The translations under genes and the position numbers were made by a program. A stretch of DNA of 64,000 bases from SABI01 sp028532915. GTDB taxonomy: Bacteria > Spirochaetota > Spirochaetia > Sphaerochaetales > Sphaerochaetaceae. Positions 44,035-52,624 of this stretch are shown one piece after another (the stretch's first letter is position 1; every line of letters begins with the position of its first letter). The stretch lies in NCBI GenBank assembly GCA_963677225.1, contig OY781923.1:2356001-2420000 (forward strand), read 5' to 3'. The notes under the pieces are model-generated. The model searched no databases. It was not told the DNA's origin and saw only the letters and a program-made list of their open reading frames with translations.

Positions 44035-46158
44035 CTACAAACGAAACAACAGATCTTCATACTTCGGATACGGCCAGTATGAAGAATCGGTAAGTTCTTC
44101 GAGAGTATCACCAAATCCTCTTAATGTCTCCATCGTTCCCACGATCTCGTCGTGAGTGAATTTCGCCATCTCGAGTGTTGATTCTTCTGAAGCTGTAAGC
44201 TGTTTGATCTTCGAATCAAGAACCTCGACTTCTTTGAGAGTAGAATCTATAGTCTCGGAGAGTTTCTTCGCGAGAAGAGTCAGCTGAGTCGGTTCGAAAC
44301 CGAATCCCTTCTGCGCCGTGATGCCGCTGAGAAGTTCGCTCAGATAGCGGTTTGCTGCCGGAACTATCTTTCCTTTGGCCATCTCGACCATGAGACTCGC
44401 TTCGATATTGATCTGCTGCATGTAGATCTCAAGATAGATTTCCTGTCTCGATGCGATCTCGTGAGATGCGAAGATCTTGTGTTTCTCGAACACTTTGACA
44501 AATTCCTCGTCAGTAAGGTGACTGAGAGCTTCGACGGTGTTGGGAAGATTGGGAAGACCTCTCTTCTGTGCTTCTGCCACCCACTCTTCGCTGTAACCGT
44601 TACCGTTGAAGATAATTCTTTTGTGATTGCAGTAAAATTCCTTGATGATCGCTTTGGCTTCAGCCATGACATCACTGCTCTTTTCGAGACGGTCACCGAC
44701 TTCGCTCAGAATCTCAGCGACTGCCGCGTTGAGCATCGTGTTCGGACCTGCGAGGGACTGTGATGAGCCGACCATTCTGAATTCGAATTTGTTACCGGTG
44801 AATGCGAACGGACTCGTTCTGTTTCTGTCGGTATCATCGATCGGGAACGAGGGGATGGTAGTCAGTCCGAGTTCGACAAGCTTGCCGTCTCTGCGTACCA
44901 GAGGAGTTCCGTTGCCGATGCTCTCTAGAATCTCGGTGATCTTTTCGCCGAGGTACATCGATACGATGGCGGGAGGAGCTTCATTGGCACCGAGTCTGTG
45001 ATCATTACCCGAGTTCGCAGCTGAAAGTCTCAGAAGAACAGCATATTCATCGACGGCTTTGATCACCGAGGTGAGGAAGAGGAGGAACTGGACATTCTCT
45101 TCAGGGCTTTTTCCCGGGCTCAACAGATTCTGACCATCATCTGTGGAGATGGACCAGTTGTTGTGTTTACCGCTGCCGTTGACTCCGGCAAAGGGTTTCT
45201 CATGCAGGAGAGCAACGAGCTTATGATGTTTCGCGACATTCTTGATGGTCTCCATGAGAAGCTGGTTGGTATCGGTGGAGATGTTGGCTGAAGAGTAGAC
45301 GGTAGCGATCTCGAACTGGTTGGGAGCAACCTCGTTATGCTGAGTCTTTGCCGGAACTCCAAGCTTCCACAGTTCGCAGTTGAGTTCTTTCATGAACAGT
45401 CCGACACGTTCTTTGATGGCTCCGAAATAGTGGTCATCCATCTCCTGACCTTTCGCACTCATCGTTCCGAAGACTGTTCTTCCTGCAAGACGGAGGTCGG
45501 GACGCTTGTCATAGAATTCCTCGTCAACGAGGAAGTATTCCTGCTCGGGACCCACGTTGATACAGATCTTCTTCGTTGTGGTGTTTCCAAGAGACCGCAG
45601 AACTCTGAGTGCCTGATCGTTCACAGCTACCATCGAACGGAGGAGAGGAACTTTCTTGTCGAGAGCATCTCCTGTATAAGAGAAGAATGCGGTCGGGATG
45701 GTCAGAGTCTTCACACCGCCGACTTCTTTGATCACTGCAGGTGAACTTGTATCCCATGCTGTATAACCGCGTGCTTCGAATGTGGCCCTCAGCCCGCCGT
45801 TAGGGAAAGAGGATGCATCAGGTTCACCCTGGATGAGTTCCTTATCCGAGAACTCCAGCAGCATCGAACCGTCAGACTTGGGAGAGATGAACGAATCATG
45901 CTTCTCGGCTGTCAGACCGGTAAGAGGCTGAAACCAGTGAGTATAGTGGGTAGCACCTTTTTCAAGGGCCCAGTCTTTCATGCTTTTCGCAATGACCTCC
46001 GCTGCTTTTGATGAAAGCAGCTGTCCGTCATTCTGAACAGCAAGTAGTTCTTTATAGACATTGGCCGGAAGCCTTTCTTTCATTACTGCATCACTGAAAC
46101 AGTTATCACCGTACACTTCAGATAGCGGGGTCTTTGAAAAATCGATCTGGTTTGGCAT
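44035..46158 (-). CDS. glnN: Glutamine synthetase type III
   Basis: Assimilates ammonium into glutamine. 707 residues, the size of GSIII and much longer than GSI. Conserved catalytic segments include INVGPEQEYFLVD, NCELWKLGVPAKTQHNEVAPNQFE, HEKPFAGVNGSGKHNNWS and NRTSPFAFTGNKFEFRMVGS. GSIII occurs in Bacteroidetes, cyanobacteria and some spirochaetes and firmicutes. The gene has its own sigma-54 promoter at 46206-46222 and CCTACA-N4-TGTAGG sites upstream, so expression probably answers to nitrogen status through the sigma-54 activator encoded at 48369. Confidence 0.97.
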   Translation of the reverse strand: MPNQIDFSKTPLSEVYGDNCFSDAVMKERLPANVYKELLAVQNDGQLLSSKAAEVIAKSMKDWALEKGATHYTHWFQPLTGLTAEKHDSFISPKSDGSMLLEFSDKELIQGEPDASSFPNGGLRATFEARGYTAWDTSSPAVIKEVGGVKTLTIPTAFFSYTGDALDKKVPLLRSMVAVNDQALRVLRSLGNTTTKKICINVGPEQEYFLVDEEFYDKRPDLRLAGRTVFGTMSAKGQEMDDHYFGAIKERVGLFMKELNCELWKLGVPAKTQHNEVAPNQFEIATVYSSANISTDTNQLLMETIKNVAKHHKLVALLHEKPFAGVNGSGKHNNWSISTDDGQNLLSPGKSPEENVQFLLFLTSVIKAVDEYAVLLRLSAANSGNDHRLGANEAPPAIVSMYLGEKITEILESIGNGTPLVRRDGKLVELGLTTIPSFPIDDTDRNRTSPFAFTGNKFEFRMVGSSQSLAGPNTMLNAAVAEILSEVGDRLEKSSDVMAEAKAIIKEFYCNHKRIIFNGNGYSEEWVAEAQKRGLPNLPNTVEALSHLTDEEFVKVFEKHKIFASHEIASRQEIYLEIYMQQINIEASLMVEMAKGKIVPAANRYLSELLSGITAQKGFGFEPTQLTLLAKKLSETIDSTLKEVEVLDSKIKQLTASEESTLEMAKFTHDEIVGTMETLRGFGDTLEELTDSSYWPYPKYEDLLFRL

Positions 46159-46205
46159 ACTTCATTCACTCCTATGATTCTACGTTTGGTATTGTATTTA
46201 AAATA

Positions 46206-46222
46206 TGCAAATAGCGTGCCAA
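46206..46222 (-). promoter_or_regulatory. Sigma-54 promoter of glnN
   Basis: Minus strand TTGGCACGCTATTTGCA is a full match to the -24/-12 consensus (TGGCACG-N4-TTGCA), 48 bp before the glnN start. Confidence 0.92.
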
Positions 46223-46261
46223 GTCTATAACTCTTTATGATATAAGTAATTAACAAAATTA

Positions 46262-46305
46262 TAGGGGATGAAAGACCTACCATATCGTAGGAATTTCATC
46301 CCCTA
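46262..46305. other. 44-bp near-perfect palindrome between glnB and glnN
   Basis: Twelve-bp arms TAGGGGATGAAA/TTTCATCCCCTA enclose a second palindrome, CCTACC-ATAT-CGTAGG (46276-46291). On the minus strand it is followed by a T-rich tract (ATAATTTTGTT), so as RNA it could terminate the amt-glnB transcript. As DNA its core is one of the activator sites upstream of the glnN sigma-54 promoter. Both roles are possible. Confidence 0.7.
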
Positions 46306-46322
46306 AGCTACATAAATGTAGG
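46276..46322. promoter_or_regulatory. Two predicted enhancer sites for glnN
   Basis: CCTACC-ATAT-CGTAGG (46276-46291) and GCTACA-TAAA-TGTAGG (46307-46322) have centres 31 bp apart (three helical turns), about 60-110 bp upstream of the sigma-54 promoter. That is the normal position of activator-binding sites. The same pattern recurs at amt and at the regulator gene. Confidence 0.7.
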
Positions 46323-46337
46323 ATTTGACGATTATCT

Positions 46338-46440
46338 GAACGCCCCTCTTTCCGGTGTATCACCGTCTCGTCTTTGCGATTGAAAGAGCAGAGATCTCAC
46401 AGGTCTCTGATGGGAATTGTCCCTTTACCCAAGAGCGTCC
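46338..46440 (-). ncRNA. Candidate structured RNA between glnB and glnN
   Basis: On the minus strand GGACGC (46435-46440) can pair with GCGTTC (46338-46343) to close a multi-branch fold. Inside are GGGA/TCCC (46412-46423), AGAGA/TCTCT (46390-46408) and a long arm CTCTTTC/GAAAGAG (46382-46388 with 46346-46352) that holds a smaller hairpin CGGTG/CACCG (46353-46365). It begins 20 bp after the glnB stop, and the 44-bp palindrome follows it. I could not match it to the glnA glutamine, purine, glycine, c-di-GMP or other riboswitch consensus sequences I know. Confidence 0.4.
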
Positions 46441-46459
46441 GTGTAAATCGAACCGGTTA

Positions 46460-46801
46460 CTAACCGATTGCGGCAGCACCTTCTTCTCTGTTTCTGATGC
46501 GGATCGTCTTTTCGATCGGAAGAACGAAGATCTTTCCGTCTCCGATCGATCCCGTTTTGGCACCGAGTATAATCGCATCGATCGTATCATCTACAAAGGT
46601 CTCATTCACAGCGATCTCGATTCTCACCTTCTTCAGAAGATTAACCTCGACATCGACGCCGCGATACACCTCGGTATATCCCTTCTGCTGACCGCACCCC
46701 ATCGCGTTGGTCACGGAGATCTTGAAAATCTCCTTCTTGTACAGCTCCTGCTTTACTGCAGAGAGCTTGTCCGGCTGTATGTAGGCAATTATCAGTTTCA
46801 T
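46460..46801 (-). CDS. glnB: PII nitrogen-regulatory protein
   Basis: Trimeric sensor of 2-oxoglutarate and ATP/ADP that binds ammonium transporters and other targets. 113 residues with MKLIIAYIQPDKLSAVK, the T-loop GCGQQKGYTEVYRGVDVEV, the B-loop TGSIGDGKIFV and the C-terminal IRIRNREEGAAA. Tyr46 is present but position 51, the uridylylation site of enterobacterial PII, is Val. It lies 19 bp downstream of amt, the standard amt-glnK arrangement, so it probably gates that transporter. Modification by GlnD at Tyr51 is impossible; effector binding alone should drive it. Confidence 0.95.
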   Translation of the reverse strand: MKLIIAYIQPDKLSAVKQELYKKEIFKISVTNAMGCGQQKGYTEVYRGVDVEVNLLKKVRIEIAVNETFVDDTIDAIILGAKTGSIGDGKIFVLPIEKTIRIRNREEGAAAIG

Positions 46802-46820
46802 TATTCTTTCTCCTTCTTAA

Positions 46821-48146
46821 CTACATCGTTGTGAAGATCTGGAACCCGCTGTAGGCTTCAGCATTATGTTCGCTCAGATCGAGACCCTGGAGCTCTTCAG
46901 TCTCAGTTACTCTCAGTCCTTTGAACTTCTTGATGACGGCGAAGAGAATACCTGTGGTGATAATGACCCATGCCGCGACTGCCACTACGCCGATAAGCTG
47001 AACGAACAGCTGATGGAAACCGCCACCGTAGAACAGCCCTCTGATATCGTCTGTCGCGCCGAACAGTCCTACGGCAAGTGTTCCCCACACACCGCAGATT
47101 CCATGAACACTGATGGCTCCGACAGGATCATCGACGTGGAATTTCTTGTCAATGATTTCTACCGAGTACACTACGATCAGACCTGCGATCAGACCGATAA
47201 GAACAGCGCCTGTGGGTGTAACAACTGCAGTCGGGGCTGTAATACCAACCAAACCAGCCAAGGCACCGTTCAATGACATACTCACGTCGGGCTTTTTGAA
47301 CTTCATCCAGGAAACTGCCATTGCGCCGACTGCCCCTGCGGAAGCGGCAATTGTCGTTGTTACAGCAACGCTTGCCATTGAAAGGTCAGTACCGCTCAGA
47401 GTAGAACCAGCATTGAAGCCATACCACCCAAACCACAGTATGAAGACTCCGAGACTTGCGAGAGGCAGATTATGTCCCAAAATCGCTTTACTGGTCGTTG
47501 TCTTCCCTGAGACGACATATTTCCCGATCCGTGGTCCTAGAGCCAAAGATCCCATCAGAGCCGCCCATCCACCTACAGAGTGTACAACTGTCGAACCGGC
47601 AAAGTCATGGAAACCGAGATTGCCGAGCCAGCCTCCACCCCAGATCCAGTGACCGCTGATCGGATAGATCACTGCCGAGATAATGACACTGTAGATAAGA
47701 TAGGCGGAAAATTTCGTCCGTTCTGCCATCGCACCTGAGACGATAGTCGCTGCAGTCGCTGCAAAGACTACCTGGAACATCCAATCTCTGAAGAGCACAG
47801 GGTCTGCATCAGTGATGAAGAACTGGGAGAATCCGAACAGGCCTGCATATGAAGTTCCATACATCAATGCCCATCCGATAGCCCAGTAGAACAACGCGCC
47901 GACGCTGAAGTCCATCAGGTTCTTCATGATGATATTCCCTGAGTTCTTTGCTCTAGTAAGTCCGATTTCTACCATAGCAAATCCAGCCTGCATAAAAAAT
48001 ACGAGCGCCGCTGCCAATAGTAGCCAGATCATGTCTAGCGATTGCTGGTGCAATGCGACTGTCTCAGCAAGTTCATCGGCTCCCAGCGATCCTGCTGCAA
48101 AACATAGAATCATGCATACAGCTGCTACCACTTTGTGTTTCTTCAT
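46821..48146 (-). CDS. amt: Ammonium transporter Amt
   Basis: 441 residues from the ATG at 48146 (AAGGAG upstream; earlier starts overlap the sigma-54 promoter region). A signal-peptide-like N-terminus (VVAAVCMILCFAAGSLGA) precedes about eleven membrane spans. Family motifs are DFSVGALFYWAIGWALMYG, DFAGSTVVHSVGGWAALMG with the first pore His, and DPVGAISVHGICGVWGTLAVGLF with the second. The C-terminal tail LRVTETEELQGLDLSEHNAEAY is the region that contacts PII in Amt proteins. Its promoter is sigma-54 dependent. Confidence 0.96.
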   Translation of the reverse strand: MKKHKVVAAVCMILCFAAGSLGADELAETVALHQQSLDMIWLLLAAALVFFMQAGFAMVEIGLTRAKNSGNIIMKNLMDFSVGALFYWAIGWALMYGTSYAGLFGFSQFFITDADPVLFRDWMFQVVFAATAATIVSGAMAERTKFSAYLIYSVIISAVIYPISGHWIWGGGWLGNLGFHDFAGSTVVHSVGGWAALMGSLALGPRIGKYVVSGKTTTSKAILGHNLPLASLGVFILWFGWYGFNAGSTLSGTDLSMASVAVTTTIAASAGAVGAMAVSWMKFKKPDVSMSLNGALAGLVGITAPTAVVTPTGAVLIGLIAGLIVVYSVEIIDKKFHVDDPVGAISVHGICGVWGTLAVGLFGATDDIRGLFYGGGFHQLFVQLIGVVAVAAWVIITTGILFAVIKKFKGLRVTETEELQGLDLSEHNAEAYSGFQIFTTM

Positions 48147-48180
48147 ATCCATCTCCTTGAGATTATTTTGGCAACTATTA

Positions 48181-48198
48181 TTGCAAATGGTGTGCCAA
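48181..48198 (-). promoter_or_regulatory. Sigma-54 promoter of amt-glnB
   Basis: Minus strand TTGGCACACCATTTGCAA fits the -24/-12 consensus with only the seventh base differing; it lies 35 bp before the amt start. Confidence 0.9.
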
Positions 48199-48301
48199 CA
48201 GAGGAGAAACACATCGATCACATCGCTATTATTTTTATAACTGTTTATATATTAATGAATAATATTTTCTAATTTAATTTGTGAGTTTAGAGAGTATAGT
48301 T

Positions 48302-48366
48302 TTCTACAGACATTTAAAAACCTACATTTCTGTAGGTTATATGTTAATTCCTTCCAATTTTGTAGG
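48302..48366. promoter_or_regulatory. Predicted enhancer sites for amt
   Basis: A perfect palindrome CCTACA-TTTC-TGTAGG (48321-48336) is flanked by two half-matched sites: TTCTACA with a weak partner near 48302-48316, and one ending in TGTAGG at 48361-48366. They lie 105-170 bp upstream of the sigma-54 promoter. The right-hand one abuts the stop of the activator gene. Confidence 0.7.
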
Positions 48367-48368
48367 AT

Positions 48369-49901
48369 TTAGTGCTTATATCGATCCGGTTCGATATGGT
48401 ATTTCTCTATTCTCAGCCCCATGATCCTTTCAGAGATGCCGAGATTCCTCGCAGCTCTCGCCTTGTTCCCTCTGGAATTCTTCAGTGCATCGCTTATCAG
48501 CTCGTATTCGAGGGAATCGAGGGCACTTTGAAGAGAAGAAGAGAACTTCGTATTCGATGATTCTGCAGACTGGAGACTCGGAGGAAGATGATAGCCGTGT
48601 ACCACTTCATCATTGCTGATGAGAACTGCACGCTCGATGCAGTTTTCCAGCTCTCTTACATTTCCGGGCCAGTGATACATCATCAGAAGGTCGATCGCAT
48701 TCGATGTGATCCGTTTGATGGCGCAGCGGTTCTTCTTGTTGTATTTTTCGATGAAGTGATCGCACAGCAGCATAATATCCGATTTACGCTCCCGAAGTGG
48801 TGGAATATGGAGAGGAAAGACATTCAACCTGTAATACAGATCCTCTCTGAAGGCTCCTCTTGCGACATCCTTCTCGAGGTCTCTGTTTGTAGCCGCTATG
48901 ATCCGCACGTTGACCTTGATCGTCTTTATTCCGCCGACTCTTTCGAATTCCTGTTCCTGAAGCACTCTCAGAAGCTTTCCCTGCATCTGCGGGGATAGTT
49001 CACCGATCTCATCAAGGAAGATCGTACCTCTGTCGGCAAGCTCGAACCGCCCTTTCCGGGCTGCAAAGGCTCCTGTGAAAGCTCCTTTTTCATGACCGAA
49101 GAATTCGCTCTCGATGATACTCTCCGACAGGGCCGCACAGTTCACCTTGATGAAAGGCATCTTCTTGCGGAGACTGTTATCATGGATCTCCTGTGCCACA
49201 AGTTCTTTCCCTGTACCGCTTTCCCCCCTTATAATCACCGTGGCATCGCTTTTGCTCACCTGGGCTATCAGAGAGAACAGCTGTTCCATGACCTGAGACC
49301 TGCCGATGATCCTTTCGGGTGTGTATCGTTCGTCAAGTTCCTGTTTCAGCCGTCTGTTCTCGGCGACGAGTCGTTCGTTCTCTTCGCGCAGTTCCTGCCG
49401 GATCTTCACGATCCTGGCCAGCATGCTTGCGATGATCGACAGAAGTTTCAGGTAATTCTGGGCTTCGGACTCATCGAGATTCTCGAACGATCCGTTGAGG
49501 GTTCCCACAACATCCTTTCCACTCTTGATCGGTACGCTTATGAAGGAGATGGTGCTTTCGGAATTGAGCAGTTCATCTTCAGCTCCGGTCTTATTGATAT
49601 AGCGGGAATCCTTTGAGATGTCGGGAATCATGACGGACTGACCGCTTTTAACCACGTTTCCGGTGATTCCCTCTCCGAGATGATACCTACCCTTCTTCTT
49701 CTGGGTATCGGTAAACCCATGTGCTGTCTCTATGAGGATCTCTTTCGTATCACGGTTCAGCAGCGTGATCGCTCCTCTGAGCATCGGAGAATTATCCGAT
49801 ATAACTTTCAAAATAGGTGTGAGAATACCTTTGATATCCTCGCTTTCGTCCAGGATCGTACTGATCTCCTGAAGCACCTGTAATTCAACGGCTTGTTCCA
49901 T
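48369..49901 (-). CDS. Sigma-54-dependent activator with GAF domain (NifA-like)
   Basis: 510 residues: an N-terminal GAF domain (about 20-165), a coiled-coil linker (165-195), an AAA+ domain (about 200-435) and a Fis-type helix-turn-helix at the end (NKAARNLGISERIMGLRIEKY). Key AAA+ elements are Walker A GESGTGKE (226-233), the sigma-54 contact loop GAFTGA (273-278) and Walker B GTIFLDEIGEL. The domain order is that of NifA and related nitrogen activators, but no nif genes are in view. With two sigma-54 promoters and a shared palindrome next door, it is the probable regulator of amt-glnB and glnN-gltBD. Possible autoregulatory sites lie in its own promoter. Confidence 0.93.
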   Translation of the reverse strand: MEQAVELQVLQEISTILDESEDIKGILTPILKVISDNSPMLRGAITLLNRDTKEILIETAHGFTDTQKKKGRYHLGEGITGNVVKSGQSVMIPDISKDSRYINKTGAEDELLNSESTISFISVPIKSGKDVVGTLNGSFENLDESEAQNYLKLLSIIASMLARIVKIRQELREENERLVAENRRLKQELDERYTPERIIGRSQVMEQLFSLIAQVSKSDATVIIRGESGTGKELVAQEIHDNSLRKKMPFIKVNCAALSESIIESEFFGHEKGAFTGAFAARKGRFELADRGTIFLDEIGELSPQMQGKLLRVLQEQEFERVGGIKTIKVNVRIIAATNRDLEKDVARGAFREDLYYRLNVFPLHIPPLRERKSDIMLLCDHFIEKYNKKNRCAIKRITSNAIDLLMMYHWPGNVRELENCIERAVLISNDEVVHGYHLPPSLQSAESSNTKFSSSLQSALDSLEYELISDALKNSRGNKARAARNLGISERIMGLRIEKYHIEPDRYKH

Positions 49902-49909
49902 TTTTCAAT

Positions 49910-49957
49910 CATACGAAAATGTAGGATTGTTTTCAAGCGATGTTACACAATTGTAGG
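49910..49957. promoter_or_regulatory. Weak copies of the nitrogen-island palindrome in the activator/asnB intergenic region
   Basis: CATACG-AAAA-TGTAGG (49910-49925) and TTTACA-like-CAAT-TGTAGG (49942-49957) keep one perfect half-site each. They lie 9-56 bp before the activator start, where binding would affect its own transcription. A related TGTAGG half-site sits in AAAACCTGTAGGTTTT, about 60 bp before asnB. Confidence 0.5.
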
Positions 49958-50120
49958 AATATCTCACTTCTATTTTTCTTTGGAGAATATCTATTTACAG
50001 TAAATTCACATATTTGCGTGACCGGCCAATTGACACTCAGGTATAAAAACCTGTAGGTTTTCCAATTATATTTGAATAAAACCGTTTGTACGGAATACAA
50101 TTTTTGCAAGGAGGAAGGAC

Positions 50121-51806
50121 ATGTGTGGATTTGTTGGAGCATTCAACATCACAGCTGACACTGATAACATGCGTGAACGCGTTATCACTATGTCAAGAAA
50201 AATTAGACATCGCGGACCTGATTGGTCAGGGGTATATGCCTCCAATAATTGCATTCTCGCACATGAAAGACTTGCAATTGTCGATCCTTTCAGCGGAAAA
50301 CAGCCTCTGAAAAGTCCCGACGGAAAAATCTCTCTTGCCGTCAACGGCGAGATATACAACCATCTCGAGATCCGCGAGAAGTATGCCGATTCCTATGAAT
50401 TTCAGACAATGAGCGACTGTGAAGTCATTCTGGCTCTATATAAGGATAAGGGGACCGACATCTTCGAAGAGATCAACGGGATATATGCCTTCGCGCTGTA
50501 CGACAGCGAGAAGGATCTGTTCTTCATCGGCAGAGATCATATCGGCATCATCCCTCTTTATCAGGGATGGGATAAAGAAGGTCAGTACTATGTCGCGAGC
50601 GAGCTGAAGGCTCTGGAAGGTATCTGTGCCGCTTTTGAGGAATTCCCTCCGGGATCATACTTCATCAGCGGAGAGAAGGAACCTGTACGTTGGTACTCAA
50701 GACCCTGGGAATCCTTCGATGCGGTCAAGGACAATACCACCGATATCAGCGCCGTCAGAAAGAGTCTCGAATCTGCCGTCAAACGACAGATGATGAGTGA
50801 TGTTCCGTTCGGTGTTCTTCTCAGCGGTGGTCTCGATTCATCGATCATCGCCGCGGTCATGATGAAATTCGCGAAGAACCGTGTCGAAAGCAAGGATCAG
50901 CAGGAAGCATGGTGGCCCCGCCTTCATTCTTTCGCCATCGGCCTGAAAGGATCACCCGACCTCGCCGCAGCCCGCATCGCCGCAGACTTCATCGGAACAG
51001 TCCATCACGAAGTGCACTTCACGATCCAGGAGGCTCTTGATGCCCTTCCCGATGTCGTGTACCACCTTGAGACATACGATATAACGACTATCAGGGCATC
51101 AACTCCGATGTTCCTGCTTGCGAAGGTTATTAAATCGATGGGAATCAAGATGGTTCTCAGCGGAGAAGGATCAGATGAGCTGTTCGGGGGATACCTCTAC
51201 TTCGCAAAGGCTCCATCAGCGAAAGATTTCCATGAAGAGACTGTGAGAAAACTTTCCAAGCTTCATCTGTATGACTGTCTCAGAGCGAACAAATCTCTCA
51301 TGTCATGGGGTGTCGAAGGGAGAGTTCCTTTCCTCGATTTCGAGTTCATCGATACTGCAATGACTCAGAACCCGAAAGACAAGATGTCCAGCAATGATCC
51401 GAAGAATATCAGAATCGAGAAGCATATCCTCAGACAGGCATTCGAGGATCTGCTGCCCAAGGAGATCGCCTGGAGACAGAAGGAACAGTTCTCCGATGGT
51501 GTCGGATACAGCTGGATCGATACTCTCAAAGAGATGACCGAACAGAAAGTGAGCGACCAGATGTTCGAGAACGCTCATCACCGGTTCCCGACAAATACTC
51601 CGCTCAACAAGGAAGAGTACTATTACCGTTCATTGTTCGAAGATGCGTTCCCTTCAGAGTCGGCAGCCAGATGTGTTCCCCACGAAGCATCCGTCGCGTG
51701 TTCGACTCAGACAGCCCTCGAATGGGATGAGGCGTTCAAGCAGATGAACGATCCCTCGGGTCGAGCTGTCGCCGGAGTCCACGAACAGGCCTATTCGAAA
51801 GAATAA
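50121..51806 (+). CDS. asnB: Asparagine synthetase B, glutamine-hydrolysing
   Basis: 561 residues. Cys2 of MCGFVGAFN is the glutaminase nucleophile after Met removal. The class II amidotransferase domain continues with RHRGPDWSG, ERLAIVDP and AVNGEIYNH. The synthetase domain has the ATP-binding loop LLSGGLDSSIIAAV and GEGSDELFGGY. An AGGAGG precedes the start. It transfers glutamine nitrogen to aspartate and is placed divergently from the sigma-54 activator at the edge of the nitrogen island. No sigma-54 promoter was found for it. Confidence 0.96.
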   Translation: MCGFVGAFNITADTDNMRERVITMSRKIRHRGPDWSGVYASNNCILAHERLAIVDPFSGKQPLKSPDGKISLAVNGEIYNHLEIREKYADSYEFQTMSDCEVILALYKDKGTDIFEEINGIYAFALYDSEKDLFFIGRDHIGIIPLYQGWDKEGQYYVASELKALEGICAAFEEFPPGSYFISGEKEPVRWYSRPWESFDAVKDNTTDISAVRKSLESAVKRQMMSDVPFGVLLSGGLDSSIIAAVMMKFAKNRVESKDQQEAWWPRLHSFAIGLKGSPDLAAARIAADFIGTVHHEVHFTIQEALDALPDVVYHLETYDITTIRASTPMFLLAKVIKSMGIKMVLSGEGSDELFGGYLYFAKAPSAKDFHEETVRKLSKLHLYDCLRANKSLMSWGVEGRVPFLDFEFIDTAMTQNPKDKMSSNDPKNIRIEKHILRQAFEDLLPKEIAWRQKEQFSDGVGYSWIDTLKEMTEQKVSDQMFENAHHRFPTNTPLNKEEYYYRSLFEDAFPSESAARCVPHEASVACSTQTALEWDEAFKQMNDPSGRAVAGVHEQAYSKE

Positions 51807-51820
51807 CACCGAAAATGAAG

Positions 51821-51854
51821 AAGCTGCCGCAGATATGATATCTTCGGCAGCTTT
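51821..51854. terminator. Bidirectional terminator between asnB and deoC
   Basis: AAGCTGCCG/CGGCAGCTT arms extended by AGATAT/ATATCT form a long hairpin with a T-rich end on the plus side and A-rich flank on the other, serving two convergent genes. Confidence 0.85.
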
Positions 51855-51857
51855 ATC

Positions 51858-52553
51858 TTATTCTCCCAATACAACCGGTGTGGAGCGGTATCCGATCCCC
51901 ATCCGGTCTATTCCCATATCGATAAGTCTCAGGAAGTGCTCTTTCGTCCGTATCCCTCCTGAACCTTTTATCTTCGCTTTACCGCCGGCAGATTTCATCA
52001 TCATTTCGATCACTTCTACTGTCGCTCCTCTCTGCTCTCCTCCTGTATAGAATCCTGTGGAGGATTTCACAAAATCGGCACCTGCTTCGACAGACGTCAA
52101 AGTCCCCCTGTGTATCTGATCCATCGTCAGAGCATCTGTCTCAAGGATCACTTTCACAGCAGTACCATAGCTGTGACATGCTGCGATCACGGCGGCAAGG
52201 TCCTCTCTCACTTCAGTCCACATTCCGCTTCTCATCATTCCATAGTTGGCGACGATATCGAGTTCGAAGATATCATTTCCTTCGCAGTACTGACGAGCCT
52301 GCTCTACTCTGGAACTTGTCGTCGAAAGACCGAAAGGAAAATCACACACGACACAGATATCGGTGTCCGAGTCAGCGCACAACCTCCGGGCGATATCGAT
52401 CGATGAAGGATTGATACAGACGGTCCTGCACCCGAAATCTATCCCTTCTTGTATATGCTGCTCAATCTCTTCGACCGTGAATTCGGGTTTCAATACACTG
52501 TGGTCGATATATCTTGCCAGTTCAGCTCTGCTCATTTCGCTTGATTTCTTCAT
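51858..52553 (-). CDS. deoC: Deoxyribose-phosphate aldolase
   Basis: Cleaves 2-deoxyribose 5-phosphate to glyceraldehyde 3-phosphate and acetaldehyde. About 231 residues from the ATG at 52553, which follows GGAG; an upstream in-frame ATG would give 244. Motifs: IDHSVLKPEFT near the N-terminus, VVCDFPFG, ELDIVANYGM, the Schiff-base lysine in AVKVILET, and the second active-site lysine in DFVKSSTGF. The C-terminal phosphate-binding part is IKGSGGIRT. It is divergent from an ABC transporter operon but not clearly linked to it. Confidence 0.93.
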   Translation of the reverse strand: MKKSSEMSRAELARYIDHSVLKPEFTVEEIEQHIQEGIDFGCRTVCINPSSIDIARRLCADSDTDICVVCDFPFGLSTTSSRVEQARQYCEGNDIFELDIVANYGMMRSGMWTEVREDLAAVIAACHSYGTAVKVILETDALTMDQIHRGTLTSVEAGADFVKSSTGFYTGGEQRGATVEVIEMMMKSAGGKAKIKGSGGIRTKEHFLRLIDMGIDRMGIGYRSTPVVLGE

Positions 52554-52624
52554 TTTTTCCACTCCATACCCCATTTTCTCATAGATTACCATGAATTCCA
52601 GTGAAAAATTTTAAAAGAAAAAAC

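Noticed and set aside
46338..46440. Match to the known glnA glutamine riboswitch
   Set aside because: The conserved glnA elements (GGACGGAAGTAGG and GAAGGAACGC) are absent; only a candidate of unknown class is reported.
50046..50110. Sigma-54 promoter for asnB near TTTTTGCA
   Set aside because: The GG and GC doublets are 12 rather than 10 bases apart and the TGGCAC element is missing.
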